From: Bradyrhizobium sp. SRS-191 | Lineage (GTDB): Bacteria; Pseudomonadota; Alphaproteobacteria; Rhizobiales; Xanthobacteraceae | Reading direction: 5' to 3' | Length of the DNA: 64,000 nt | Assembly (NCBI RefSeq): GCF_024586915.1 | Contig: NZ_JANBVS010000018.1 | Span: 62,001-126,000 of the forward strand | Part shown: positions 43,677 to 53,754 of the stretch, piece by piece | Layout of the letters: each line of letters opens with the position of its first letter | Position numbering within the stretch: the stretch's first letter is position 1 | Position numbers and translations under genes: made by a program | The notes under the pieces: generated by a model | Databases searched by the model: none | Told to the model about the DNA's origin: nothing | The model's input: only the letters and a program-made list of their open reading frames with translations

Positions 43677-44036
43677 TCAGAGGGTCTGCAGGAAATCGAC
43701 GATGGCGCTGATTTCCTGCTCGGTCAGGATGCGGTTGCGGCCGAACGGCGGCATCACCGTCAGCGGGTTGCGGACCGTCTCGTCGTTGAGGATCGCGGTC
43801 AGCTCGGCACGGTCATACCGGCCTTTGAGGTTCTCCAGCTTCGGCCCGATCGAGCCGGGCAGGTCGCCGCCCTTGATCTCGTGGCAGGTCAGGCAGTTGC
43901 CCTTGCCGCGGTCGAAGGCCAGCTTCTGGCCCTCGGCGGCGCCGGACTGGGCCTGGGCGGCTGCCGACATGACAAACGAAGACGCGACAAGCGAAGGCAT
44001 GGCGAGCGAAAGCCCCAGCGCCAGGGCGGTACGCAT
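43677..44036 (-). CDS. soxX: Sulfur-oxidation c-type cytochrome SoxX
   Basis: A 119-residue monohaem cytochrome. A signal peptide (about 1-28) precedes haem site CLTCH (about 48-52) and the axial Met in VMPPFG (about 95). It forms the SoxAX complex. Start ATG 44036 gives a normal signal peptide but has no clear ribosome site; the frame stays open to a TTG at 44084. It is the first gene of soxX-Y-Z-A-K-B. The 152-bp gap to the divergent DUF938 gene should hold the operon promoter; I saw no convincing SoxR-type palindrome there. Confidence 0.92.
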   Translation of the reverse strand: MRTALALGLSLAMPSLVASSFVMSAAAQAQSGAAEGQKLAFDRGKGNCLTCHEIKGGDLPGSIGPKLENLKGRYDRAELTAILNDETVRNPLTVMPPFGRNRILTEQEISAIVDFLQTL

Positions 44037-44188
44037 GACGGATGTGATCAAGATGAAGTTCCGACGTCTCGGTGATGTCAGCAATATAGGGGCTGCAAAG
44101 CATAAAGACCATCGGCTGACAATGCAGCTATGGTGGCCGGCGCAACGCGGTTAACGAGGGCCGTTCAGCGGCGGCCGGGAGAGTTGGA

Positions 44189-44866
44189 ATGGCGGAGTAT
44201 GTCGTGGAGTTCGGCCGGGATGGCCGGCGCGTGGAACCGGATGGACGGCTGGATGCGGCCGCGTTCCACCGCAACCATCAGCCGATCTGGGCCGTGCTGG
44301 CCCGGCTGCTTGACGGCCGCTCCGGCGACGTATTGGAGGCGGGCAGCGGCACCGGCCAGCATGTCGTTCATTTCGCCACGCAGCGGCCCGATCTCATCTG
44401 GTGGCCGAGCGATCTCAACGACAATCACCTCGCCAGCATCGCTGCGTGGCGCAAGCACTCGGGGCTGTCCAACATCCGCGACGCCCGGCGCATCGACCTG
44501 TCCGATCCGGCCTGGGTCGCCGGGTTCACCGCCGCCGGCGGACCGGCGGAGCTGACTGCGATCTTCTGCGCCAACGTCATCCACATCGCGCCCTGGCCGG
44601 TGGCGGAGGGATTGTTCGCCGGCGCCGGGCAGGTGCTGTCACAGGGTGGACTGCTGGTGCTCTACGGCCCGTTCAAGCGCGACGGCAAGCACACCGCCGT
44701 CAGCAACGCCGTGTTCGACACCTCGCTGCGCGAGGGCAATCCCGACTGGGGCGTGCGCGACATCACCGATCTCGAAGCGTTGGCCTCGCGCAATGGCCTC
44801 GTGTTGCGCGAAACAGTGGAGATGCCCGCCAACAACATGATCCTGGTGTTCGCGCGAGGCGCGTGA
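44189..44866 (+). CDS. DUF938 class I SAM-dependent methyltransferase-like protein
   Basis: A 225-residue Rossmann-fold protein. The SAM-binding glycine motif is DVLEAGSGTGQHVVHFA (about 50-66); WWPSDLNDN follows as motif II, and IFCANVIHIAPW as the post-motif. GPFKRDGKHT is characteristic of DUF938. The family's substrate is unknown. ATG 44189. It is divergent from soxX, and nothing links it to sulfur metabolism except position. The downstream gap carries a family B repeat. Confidence 0.87.
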   Translation: MAEYVVEFGRDGRRVEPDGRLDAAAFHRNHQPIWAVLARLLDGRSGDVLEAGSGTGQHVVHFATQRPDLIWWPSDLNDNHLASIAAWRKHSGLSNIRDARRIDLSDPAWVAGFTAAGGPAELTAIFCANVIHIAPWPVAEGLFAGAGQVLSQGGLLVLYGPFKRDGKHTAVSNAVFDTSLREGNPDWGVRDITDLEALASRNGLVLRETVEMPANNMILVFARGA

Positions 44867-44937
44867 GTTTGCGGCGGCTGCGCGTAGGTTTGCGACCCGC
44901 CGAGTGAGTTGCCGATGACGCCGCGCCAACCTCCCGT

Positions 44938-45064
44938 GTCGTCCCGGCCTTGAGCCGGGACCCATAACCACAGGATTCGGTTGTGACGCGAGATCGTCGT
45001 GACAATCGTCATCGCCCCAAACTCCTGCCGCGGAGTATGGGTCCCGGCTCAAGGCCGGGACGAC
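44938..45064. repeat. Palindromic intergenic repeat, family B copy 5
   Basis: The arms gtcgtcccggccttgagccgg and cggctcaaggccgggacgac, with inner cccataacca / tatgggt blocks. It sits between the convergent DUF938 and oligopeptidase genes. Confidence 0.9.
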
Positions 45065-45107
45065 GGCGGTGGGTGTGGGGGGCGGACTGCCTGACGGCTG
45101 AAGGCCG

Positions 45108-47174
45108 CTACTCCATCTCCAGCCCCACATGCCGCGCCAGAAACCGCGTGCCCAGCGTGATGAAGCTGGCGCGCTCGCGGTTGTCGGTGCCGTAGCCGTG
45201 GCCGCCGGCAGCGGGCTCGTAGAACCAGCTGTCGTAACCCATGGCCTGCAGCTTGGCCGTCATCTTGCGCGCGTGGCCGGGATGCACGCGGTCGTCGCGG
45301 CGGGTCGTGGCGATCAGGATCGGCGGATAAGGCTGGCCGGGCTTGGCGGTGTGATAGGCCGAGTAGGTCGAAAGCCAGCCCCAATCCTCGTCCTTGTCTG
45401 GATCGCCATATTCGGCGATCCAGCTCGCGCCGGCGAGCAGCTTGGTGTAGCGGCGCATGTCGATCAGCGGGATGGTGCAGAACAGCGCGCCGAAGCGCTC
45501 GGGATAGCGCACCAGCATGTTGGTGATCAGGATGCCGCCATTCGAGCCGCCTTGCGCGGCGATGCGCTTCGGCACGGTGACGCCGCGCCGGACGAGATCG
45601 GCGGCCACGGCCGCGAAATCATCATGCGCGAGCCGCTTGCCGGCATAGCGGCCGGCATCGTGCCAGGCGGTGCCGAACTCGCCGCCGCCGCGGATGTTGG
45701 CCTCGACCAGGCTGCCGCCGCGCTCCAGCCAGAGCTTGCCGAGCGCTGCATTGTAACTGGGGCGAATGGTGTGGCCGAAGCCGCCATAGGCGCTCATATA
45801 CACCGGCGCGTCGCCGGTGAGCTCGGCCGGGCCGGTCAGCGTGTAGGGAATGCTGGTGCCGTCGACCGAGATCGCCTCGTGCCGGGACACGACATAGCCC
45901 TCGGCGGTGAAGGTGCGCGGCGCCCGCTTCAGGATGACCGGCGCGCCGAACCCCTCGATGAGCTGGAGCGACGGCGGCGTCAGCGGATCCTGGACATTGG
46001 CGAGCAGGTCGCCATTGCTCTCGGTGTCCTCGATGTCGAGCCGCCAGACGTCCACGGTCGCAATCCCCGGCAATCCCGGCAGCCGCTCGCAATTCCATCC
46101 CTGTGGTGATGGCGTCCACAGCTCGAATTGCGGCCGGAGCTCGTCGAGGATCGACAGCACCAGCCGGCCACCGGCCCAATACAGGCCCTGTAGCGCGCGG
46201 CGTGGGCCTGGCTCGAACAGGCGAGCGAAATCGCGGGAGCCGGCAAGAAACGCCGACAGCCGGATGCCCAAGACGACATCGGCGGGATAGGTCGTCTCGC
46301 CGACCCTCCACGGCTGACGCAGCTTCACGGCCATCCAGTCGCCATCCGCCGTCATCCAGCAATCGGTCGGCAGATCGAGCCTGATGCGCGCGCCCTGGGC
46401 ATCGCCGAGCCAGAGATGATGGTTGAAGAAGTCGAGCCCTTCGGTGAACCACACCCGCGCCGGCGTCACGCTGCGATCGATTCCGGCGCGCACCCAGACC
46501 GACTGGTCGTTCTCGACGGTGAAGATCACCTTCGCTGCCTCGACCGGCTCGCCCCGCCGCCACAGCCGCACCGTGCGTGCATAGCCCGACGGCGTCGCCA
46601 TGCCCTGGCCGAACGCGCTCGACAGCAGCAGCGTGTTCTGGTCGAGCCAATCGACACTGCCCTTGGCCTCGGTGAGCGTGAAGCCGCCTTCGACGAAGCG
46701 CTTCGTTCCGAGATCGAATTCGCGCAGCACCACCGCGTCGCTGCCGCCGCGCGACAGCGACAGGATCGCGCGCTCATGCATCGGCGGCAGGGTCGAGACC
46801 CAGTTCAACGCCCAGTCCTCGCCTTCGTCGGCCGCGAGACGGTCGATGTCGAGCAGCACGTCCCATTTCGGCTCCGCTTTGCGGAACTCGTCCAGCCTGG
46901 TCCGGCGCCACAACCCGCGCGGATGCGCCGCGTCCTTCCATTGATTGTAGAGGCGACCGCCGCGCCGGCTGACGAACGGGATGTTGTCCGGGCGATCGAA
47001 GATCGCGGCCAGGGTGTCGCGATCCCTTTCGAAGCCGGCGCCGCCGAACGCGGCGAGCGTGCGCTGGTTCTGCGCCGCGACGAAGGCGAGCGCGCGCTCA
47101 CCCTCGATGTCCTCGAGCCACAGATGCGGATCGTCGTCGGGGGCGGCGAGGGTCGGACGATCATCGATTGACAT
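45108..47174 (-). CDS. Prolyl oligopeptidase family serine peptidase (S9A)
   Basis: A 688-residue cytosolic peptidase that cleaves short peptides after proline. The N-terminal DPHLWLEDIEGERALAFV is the family's usual opening; a seven-bladed propeller region follows (about 80-400). The alpha/beta-hydrolase domain carries the nucleophile Ser in QGGSNGG (about 540), a late Asp in RRDDRVHPGHARK and the His in GGHGYG near the end, giving a complete triad. The length is typical (680-710). No signal peptide. ATG 47174. No operon partner is evident. Confidence 0.92.
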   Translation of the reverse strand: MSIDDRPTLAAPDDDPHLWLEDIEGERALAFVAAQNQRTLAAFGGAGFERDRDTLAAIFDRPDNIPFVSRRGGRLYNQWKDAAHPRGLWRRTRLDEFRKAEPKWDVLLDIDRLAADEGEDWALNWVSTLPPMHERAILSLSRGGSDAVVLREFDLGTKRFVEGGFTLTEAKGSVDWLDQNTLLLSSAFGQGMATPSGYARTVRLWRRGEPVEAAKVIFTVENDQSVWVRAGIDRSVTPARVWFTEGLDFFNHHLWLGDAQGARIRLDLPTDCWMTADGDWMAVKLRQPWRVGETTYPADVVLGIRLSAFLAGSRDFARLFEPGPRRALQGLYWAGGRLVLSILDELRPQFELWTPSPQGWNCERLPGLPGIATVDVWRLDIEDTESNGDLLANVQDPLTPPSLQLIEGFGAPVILKRAPRTFTAEGYVVSRHEAISVDGTSIPYTLTGPAELTGDAPVYMSAYGGFGHTIRPSYNAALGKLWLERGGSLVEANIRGGGEFGTAWHDAGRYAGKRLAHDDFAAVAADLVRRGVTVPKRIAAQGGSNGGILITNMLVRYPERFGALFCTIPLIDMRRYTKLLAGASWIAEYGDPDKDEDWGWLSTYSAYHTAKPGQPYPPILIATTRRDDRVHPGHARKMTAKLQAMGYDSWFYEPAAGGHGYGTDNRERASFITLGTRFLARHVGLEME

Positions 47175-47369
47175 GGCTCAAGCTCCGCAGCCGCCGTTGA
47201 CGCGAGAATACCACAGGCCGGATTAGCCGGGCCGGCCCGGCCTGTCGAATCACGCATCGCGCATGGCTTGTTTCCGTTGCGGCCGGTTGCCTCGATCGCA
47301 GGCATCCCGCAATAGTGCTGCGACTGCAGAGCAATGAGGCCGCGCGGGCACGCGCCGTCCGGATGACCC

Positions 47370-48599
47370 ATGATCGATGTGACCGTGACCGAAGACACTT
47401 CCGATGATGCCCGCGCGCGCCGCAACGTCGCCCGCCTCGCCGCCGCGCAGGCGCTGACCGGCGCCAACTCGGCCGTGATCTTCGCCACCGGCGCGATCGT
47501 CGGCGTCACCATCGCGCCGAACATCGGGCTCGCGACCGTGCCGATCTCGATGTACGTCGTCGGGCTGGCCGCGGGCACCTTGCCCACGGGCGCGATCTCC
47601 CGCCGCTACGGCCGCCGCGTGGCGTTTCTCATGGGCACCGGCTGCGGCGCCGTCACCGGCGTGCTCGGCTGCCTCGCCATCCTGCGCGGCTCGTTCGCGC
47701 TGTTCTGCCTCGCGACCTTCCTCGGCGGCCTCTACGGCGCCGTCGCGCAGTCCTACCGTTTCGCGGCCGCCGACGGCGCCAGCGCCGCGTTCCGGCCGAA
47801 GGCGGTGTCCTGGGTGATGGCGGGCGGCATCTTCGCCGGCCTGCTCGGTCCGCAGCTCGTGCAATGGACCATGGACGTCTGGCAGCCTTATCTGTTCGCG
47901 TTCAGCTACCTGATCCAGGCCGCGGTGGCGCTGATCGCGATGGGCATCGTGGCCGGCGTCGATCTGCCGAAGCCCGCGGCCGCCGATCTGCATGGCGGCC
48001 GGCCGCTATCCGAGATCGTGCGCCAGCCACGCTTCATCGCCGCTGCGCTGTGCGGCACCATCGCCTATCCCGTGATGAACCTGGTGATGACCTCGGCGCC
48101 GCTCGCGATGCAGATGTGCGGCCTCACCGTGTCGGATTCCAATTTCGGCCTGCAATGGCACATCGTCGCGATGTACGGCCCGAGCTTCTTCACGGGATCG
48201 CTGATCGCCCGCTTCGGCGCGCCGGTCATCGTCGCGCTCGGCCTCGGGCTCGAAGCGGTCGCCGCGATCATCGGCCTCTCAGGCCTCACCGCGATGCATT
48301 TCTGGGCCACGCTGGTCATGCTCGGCGTCGGCTGGAATTTCGGCTTCGTCGGCGCCTCCGCTTTGGTGCTGGAGACGCATACCTCGGCCGAGCGCAACAA
48401 GGTGCAGGCGTTCAACGATTTCCTGATCTTCGGCCTGATGGCGCTGGGCTCGTTCTCGTCCGGCCAGTTGCTCGCCCATTTCGGTTGGTCGGCCGTGAAC
48501 CTGGTGGTGTTCCCCCCGGTGCTGCTGGGGCTGTGCGTGCTCGCGCTGGTGTGGTCGTCGAAGCGGCGGGTGGCGGCGGATATCGTGGAGCGGGGATAG
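47370..48599 (+). CDS. MFS transporter
   Basis: A 409-residue carrier with about 12 membrane helices, no signal peptide, and a short charged N-terminus. Helix 1 (QALTGANSAVIFATGAIVG) and the loop motif TGAISRRYGRRVAFLMG, a motif-A-like segment between TM2 and TM3, are clear. The later GVGWNFGFVGASALVLE is typical of a branch of uncharacterised proteobacterial MFS proteins. ATG 47370. It is divergent from the oligopeptidase gene across about 195 bp, and the oligopeptide link is only positional. Direction and substrate are unknown. Confidence 0.85.
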   Translation: MIDVTVTEDTSDDARARRNVARLAAAQALTGANSAVIFATGAIVGVTIAPNIGLATVPISMYVVGLAAGTLPTGAISRRYGRRVAFLMGTGCGAVTGVLGCLAILRGSFALFCLATFLGGLYGAVAQSYRFAAADGASAAFRPKAVSWVMAGGIFAGLLGPQLVQWTMDVWQPYLFAFSYLIQAAVALIAMGIVAGVDLPKPAAADLHGGRPLSEIVRQPRFIAAALCGTIAYPVMNLVMTSAPLAMQMCGLTVSDSNFGLQWHIVAMYGPSFFTGSLIARFGAPVIVALGLGLEAVAAIIGLSGLTAMHFWATLVMLGVGWNFGFVGASALVLETHTSAERNKVQAFNDFLIFGLMALGSFSSGQLLAHFGWSAVNLVVFPPVLLGLCVLALVWSSKRRVAADIVERG

Positions 48600-48692
48600 A
48601 AGCCGCGGGTTCGGTGAGCTCCCCTCCCCCTTGCGGGGAGGGGAGTGCACCGGTGTCGTGGCGACAGCGGCGCATCGCAGCTCACGCGCTGG

Positions 48693-49238
48693 CTACTTCA
48701 ACTCCGACACCTCGCCCTCCGGCAGATCGAACTCGAACGCGTTCAGCGTCATCGAGACCATCGTGTAGTAGCCGCACAAGCCGATGATCTCGACCAGGCC
48801 GCGCTCGCCGAGCGTCGCGATCGCCTCTGCATAGAGCGCATCCGTCAGCCCGTGCCCCTCGTGCAGCGACTTCGCGACGTCGTAGATCATCTGCGCCTTG
48901 GGATCGGAAAACTCAGGCGTGCGGCGGTCGCGAATGTCGTCGATGATCTTGATGTCCAGCCCGCCCGCCAGCGCGAGGCGCTTATGCGCGTACCATTCGT
49001 AGTGTGCGGTCCAGTGCCGCGCCGTCACCAGGATCGCGATCTCGGAGAGCGCCGCCGGAAACACCGTGTCGTAGCGCAGGAAGGCGCCGAGCCGGGTCGC
49101 GTGCCGCGCCATCTCCGGGCTGTTCAGCCAGGCCATCATCGGCGGCGGCGGGGAGCCGCGCTTGCTGGCGATCGACTCGTCGTAGGTCTGGCGCTGGTCG
49201 GCGCTCATTTCGCCAGGCGAAAGAAGTTTCAGGCGCAT
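48693..49238 (-). CDS. Carboxymuconolactone decarboxylase-like (AhpD-fold) protein
   Basis: A 181-residue all-helical protein. The core motif region is SEIAILVTARHWTAHYEWYAH (in part), in which the helix pair of the CMD/AhpD fold is clear and His/Glu residues (HWTAHYEW) replace the redox CxxC of true AhpD. It therefore is unlikely to be a peroxidase; it could be a decarboxylase-like or unknown enzyme. ATG 49238 is preceded by GGAAACGACC. It is divergent from the acyl-CoA dehydrogenase at 49399, and close homologues often sit with such genes in aromatic or terpenoid catabolism. Substrate unknown. Confidence 0.85.
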   Translation of the reverse strand: MRLKLLSPGEMSADQRQTYDESIASKRGSPPPPMMAWLNSPEMARHATRLGAFLRYDTVFPAALSEIAILVTARHWTAHYEWYAHKRLALAGGLDIKIIDDIRDRRTPEFSDPKAQMIYDVAKSLHEGHGLTDALYAEAIATLGERGLVEIIGLCGYYTMVSMTLNAFEFDLPEGEVSELK

Positions 49239-49398
49239 GGTCGTTTCCTCGTATTTTCACGCGGCGGCATCATGACCATAGATCGCCTGATATAGCGAGG
49301 GCGCAGCCCGCGGCGGCGACATCGATGTTGAATTCCGGCTAGCGCTGAGGTTAGGTCGTTGCAACGACAGCAAACATGGAAACGCGCGAGGACTGGGC

Positions 49399-50583
<1,185 letters not shown>

Positions 50584-50589
50584 TCCCGC

Positions 50590-50699
50590 CCCTCATCCTG
50601 AGGAGCGCGCTCTCTTGGCGCGCGTCTCGAAGGATGAGGCCCCACTGGCGGCCTCATGGTTCGAGACGGCGCAAGGGCGCCTCCTCACCATGAGGGTTG
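50590..50699. repeat. Palindromic intergenic repeat, family F
   Basis: Blocks ctcatcctgaggagcgcgc and gcgtctcgaaggatgaggcc are followed by their complements, ggcctcatggttcgagacg and cgcctcctcaccatgaggg. It is inside the two-gene acyl-CoA dehydrogenase run. A single copy was noticed here. Confidence 0.8.
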
Positions 50700-50739
50700 A
50701 GAGCGACCGGTCAGACGCAGTTTTCAAGGAGTTCGTCAC

Positions 50740-51879
50740 ATGCCTCTCCTCCTCACCGAAGAACAATCCATGCTGCGCGATAGCGCGCGCGGGCTGATCA
50801 GCGATCACGCGCCGGTCGCTCACTTGCGCAAGCTGCGCGACAGCAGAGACGAAGCCGGCTTCTCGCGCGAGCTCTGGGCGACCTTCGCCGAGATGGGCTT
50901 TGCCGGCCTGCTGGTGCCGGAGACGCATGGCGGCTCCGGTCTCGGCGCCGTCGAAGCCGGCGTTGTGATGGAGGAGATCGGCCGCACCTTGATGCCGTCG
51001 CCGTTTCTCGCGACGGCGGTGCTGTCGGCTGCCGCGCTGACCCGCGCCGGCTCGGCGGCGCAGCAGTCGGAATATCTGCCAAAGATCGCCGGCGGCGCGC
51101 TGCTCGCTGCGCTGGCGCTGGATGAAGGCGCCAAGCATCGGCCGCTGCACACCGCACTTCAGGCCGCGCGATCCGGCAACGGCTTCAAGCTCAACGGCGC
51201 CAAGGCGATGGTGGTCGACGGCCACGTCGCCGATCTCCTGCTGGTGGTCGCCCGCAGCGCCGGCGCGGCCGGCGAGCGTGATGGCCTGACGCTGTTCCTG
51301 GTCGATCCCAAGGCCAAGGGCATCGCGATCGAGCGCACCATCATGGTCGACGCGCACAACGCCGCGCGCATCACCTTCGACAACGTCGAGGTCACCGCGG
51401 ATCACGTGCTGGGCGACGTCGATGGCGGCGCGGCCGTGCTCGGCGGCGTGCTCGATCTCGGCCGCGGCGCGGTGGCCTCCGAGATGGTGGGCCTGAGCGA
51501 AGAGGTGTTCGGCCGCACGGTCGCGTACCTGAAGGAGCGCAAGCAGTTCGGCAAGGCGATCGGCGAATTCCAGGCGCTGCAGCATCGCGCCGCGCACCTC
51601 TACATCGAGATCGAGATCACCCGCGCCGCCGTGCTGAAGGCGCTGCAGGCGCTCGATGCCGATCCCGCGGGCGCGGCTGCTGCCGTTGCCGTAGCGAAAG
51701 CCCGCGCCGGCGCCACCGCGACCCGCGCCGTGCAGGAGGGCGTGCAGATGCATGGCGGCATGGGCATGACCGATCAGTTCGACATCGGCTTCTTCATGAA
51801 GCGCGCGCGGGTGTGCGAGGAGCTGCTGGGTGATGCGAACTATCACGCGGCGCAGTTGGCGCAGCTGAGGGGATATTGA
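50740..51879 (+). CDS. Acyl-CoA dehydrogenase, small-type subunit
   Basis: A 379-residue protein of the same fold but with degenerate FAD/substrate motifs: the (I/V)xEPxAGSD element is absent and KLNGAKAMVVDGHVADLLL stands in that region. The C-terminal MHGGMGMTDQFDIGFFMKRA then RVCEELLGD replaces the EGGTSEV-type end. This matches the second chain of alpha2beta2 acyl-CoA dehydrogenases, in which one chain has lost part of the FAD or catalytic residues. ATG 50740 has AAGGAG upstream. I infer a complex with the product of 49399-50583. The acyl-CoA substrate is unknown. Confidence 0.87.
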   Translation: MPLLLTEEQSMLRDSARGLISDHAPVAHLRKLRDSRDEAGFSRELWATFAEMGFAGLLVPETHGGSGLGAVEAGVVMEEIGRTLMPSPFLATAVLSAAALTRAGSAAQQSEYLPKIAGGALLAALALDEGAKHRPLHTALQAARSGNGFKLNGAKAMVVDGHVADLLLVVARSAGAAGERDGLTLFLVDPKAKGIAIERTIMVDAHNAARITFDNVEVTADHVLGDVDGGAAVLGGVLDLGRGAVASEMVGLSEEVFGRTVAYLKERKQFGKAIGEFQALQHRAAHLYIEIEITRAAVLKALQALDADPAGAAAAVAVAKARAGATATRAVQEGVQMHGGMGMTDQFDIGFFMKRARVCEELLGDANYHAAQLAQLRGY

Positions 51880-51942
51880 GTTAGGCTGCGCTCGCGAGAC
51901 GTCACTCTCTTCGCAGGTCCTGCCCAGCGCCACACCCACGCC

Positions 51943-52063
51943 GTCGTCCCGGCGAACGCCGGGACCCATAACCAGAGGACGATGTGGTGGGCAGCGCAGG
52001 TAGCTCCAGTCTTCGCCAAATTCCGTACGGTGGTTATGGGTCCCGGCTCAAGGCCGGGACGAC
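51943..52063. repeat. Palindromic intergenic repeat, family B copy 6
   Basis: The arms gtcgtcccggcgaacgccgg and cggctcaaggccgggacgac with cccataacca / ggttatgggtccc inside. It lies between convergent acyl-CoA dehydrogenase and fasciclin genes; from 52064 to the terminator at 52179 nothing else is seen. Confidence 0.9.
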
Positions 52064-52178
52064 ACCGGACTTGTTGCGCCGCCGTCGGCTTCAAGCAAGA
52101 TCGAGGTGATGCTGCGACTCGCCCCTCAACGATGACGATCGCCGTCTTCAAGGTCGTAGCTTAGTACGTGACGACAAA

Positions 52179-52205
52179 GAGCGCGCCGTCATCGACGGCG
52201 CGCTC
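52179..52205 (-). terminator. Intrinsic terminator of the fasciclin gene
   Basis: A perfect 12-bp stem (gagcgcgccgtc with gacggcgcgctc, loop atc) begins 9 bp beyond the stop codon of the gene at 52214. On the minus strand the stem is followed by TTTGTC, a short U-run. It would end the fasciclin transcript before the acyl-CoA dehydrogenase genes. Confidence 0.75.
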
Positions 52206-52213
52206 TCGCCTGA

Positions 52214-52726
52214 TCAGTGATGCATCGGCGCCTTGGCCGGCGGCAGCAGCACCTTGTCGATGACGTGGATGACGCCGTTCGAGGCCATCACGTCGGCCTG
52301 CACGACATGCGCGTCGTTGACCTGCACGCCGAAGAAGGTGCCGTCGACGTCGACCTTCTGGCCCTGCGCGGTCTTGACGCTGAGTTTCTTGCCGGCGACG
52401 TCGCCTGCCTTCACCGCGCCCGGGATCACGTGATACTTCAGGATCGCGGCGAGCTTGGCCTTGTTCTTCGGCTTGAGGAGATCCTCGACGGTGCCCGGCG
52501 GCAGCGCGGCGAACGCAGCATCCGTCGGCGCGAACACGGTGAACGGACCCTTGCTCTTCAGCACCGGCACGACACCCGCGGCCTTGGCGGCGGCGACCAG
52601 CGTCTTGAACTGGCCCGCGCCAACGGCGGTATCGACGATATCGGCGGCGCGAGCGGCCGTGGCGGACATGGAGAGCGCGCCCAGCATCAACGCGCCGGCA
52701 ACGAACGAACGGAATCCCAGCGTCAT
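52214..52726 (-). CDS. Secreted fasciclin (FAS1) domain protein
   Basis: A 170-residue exported protein. A signal peptide (about 1-28, ending ARA) precedes one FAS1 domain with its two hallmark boxes: FTVFAPTDAAFAALP (H1 region) and VQADVMASNGVIHVIDKVLLP (H2 region). FAS1 proteins are small adhesive or matrix components. The start is ATG 52726 with AAGGAAA upstream; a longer open frame to 52936 is not supported. The gene stands alone, with its own terminator. A 300-bp upstream gap (52727 to about 53080) holds a small palindrome (gagttcgtgaac region near 52880-52900) but no identified promoter. Confidence 0.92.
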   Translation of the reverse strand: MTLGFRSFVAGALMLGALSMSATAARAADIVDTAVGAGQFKTLVAAAKAAGVVPVLKSKGPFTVFAPTDAAFAALPPGTVEDLLKPKNKAKLAAILKYHVIPGAVKAGDVAGKKLSVKTAQGQKVDVDGTFFGVQVNDAHVVQADVMASNGVIHVIDKVLLPPAKAPMHH

Positions 52727-53079
52727 TCGAGTTTTTCCTTGTGAACTGAACTGATGAGTTGGCTGATGCGCAAACAGGATTTGCGGCCCTTGTTCTCCCC
52801 TGTGGTCCAGGGTCGCATCGCCCCGACCGGATTGGTCGAGATCGTTACGACCGCCATGATCGGATGGATTTGAAAGCGTGTTCACGAACTCGTGAGCATC
52901 GAATGCGGTCCTCCATGTGGATCGCGCAGGGCGCATGAATCCGCTGAACTAATCGCGCGGTATTCGCAGACGCCTGGCCCGTCGTGCCATTTTGTCGCAA
53001 CCCGACGGGCGTTGTGTCGTCGGGCAAATCAGCTGCACAGTCCCGCTCGTCTTGGCCCACAAGAGGGACGCTTCGCGGT

Positions 53080-53410
53080 CGTCACGAGTGTCGGGCTGAT
53101 GATGCGATGGCCGCATCGGATCGCAGCGCGCGTGATCGCGCCGACGAACGTTTCCGATGCGGACGTGAAAGCGCGTGGTCCCGGCATCCCGATGCCGATG
53201 CCAAGCCGGCGGGGATGATGATCCCGCCGGTGACGGTGGCTAACAAGCCGGACACCGAGGAGAGCGCGCCATAAGCGTTCACCCATCGCGCAGGGAAGGC
53301 CGGGCTGCTCCGGCTGAGCCTGTGGTTCTGCCGCCTGCATTTTTTTTGCAGGCGGACCGCAGGTGCCAGTCGGCACCTGGCCTTCCCTGCGCCCTCGATT
53401 TGGAGAGGGT
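53080..53410 (-). repeat. Family H element copy 2: structured core plus conserved flank
   Basis: The core at 53288-53392, read on the minus strand, has a perfect 14-bp closing stem (53288-53301 with 53379-53392), an inner hairpin aggtgcc/ggcacct and a second hairpin ccgcctgc/gcaggcgg (53331-53338 with 53348-53355) with an A-run loop of 9 nt. The flank (to about 53080) shares acgcttat, gcttgttagccaccgt, tttcacgtccgc and cgtgacgaccgcg blocks with copy 1. Sequence differs in the stems but pairing is kept. It is in the gap between the fasciclin gene and an amino-acid binding-protein gene. Confidence 0.75.
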
Positions 53411-53511
53411 GGAGAATTTTGGCATAGCTCGGGCGCGGATGGCGTCGCGAGAAGGAGATGGCTGCGTGCTTGCAATACTGAAGGTGCAGCAGGCGCGGTG
53501 CTCATGAATGT

Positions 53512-53692
53512 GCCCTCTCCCCCAATGCGAAGCGAAGCTTCGCCAGGGTGGGAGAGGGCTACACGAAAGCCAACTACGAGCTCACTCGGGTGAGGGGTTG
53601 GCTCAACACATTCAGGTCCGAGCCCGGGGCAACCCCTCACCCGGTTTCGATGCTGCGCATCGAAACCACCCTCTCCCACAAGGGGAGAGGGT
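53512..53692. repeat. Palindromic intergenic repeat, family D copy
   Basis: The left block gccctctcccccaatgcgaag with aagcttcgcc, and the right block aaccaccctctcccacaaggg with gagaggg, plus an inner caccc/gggtgagggg pair and gatgctgcgcatcg hairpin. It lies just 3' of the family H copy 2 and 62 bp from the binding-protein stop. Confidence 0.75.
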
Positions 53693-53754
53693 GCACCGAG
53701 TTCTGCGTGAAATGGAGCAACGATAGGCGGAGATCGGATGAAGAGAGCCGGTTC

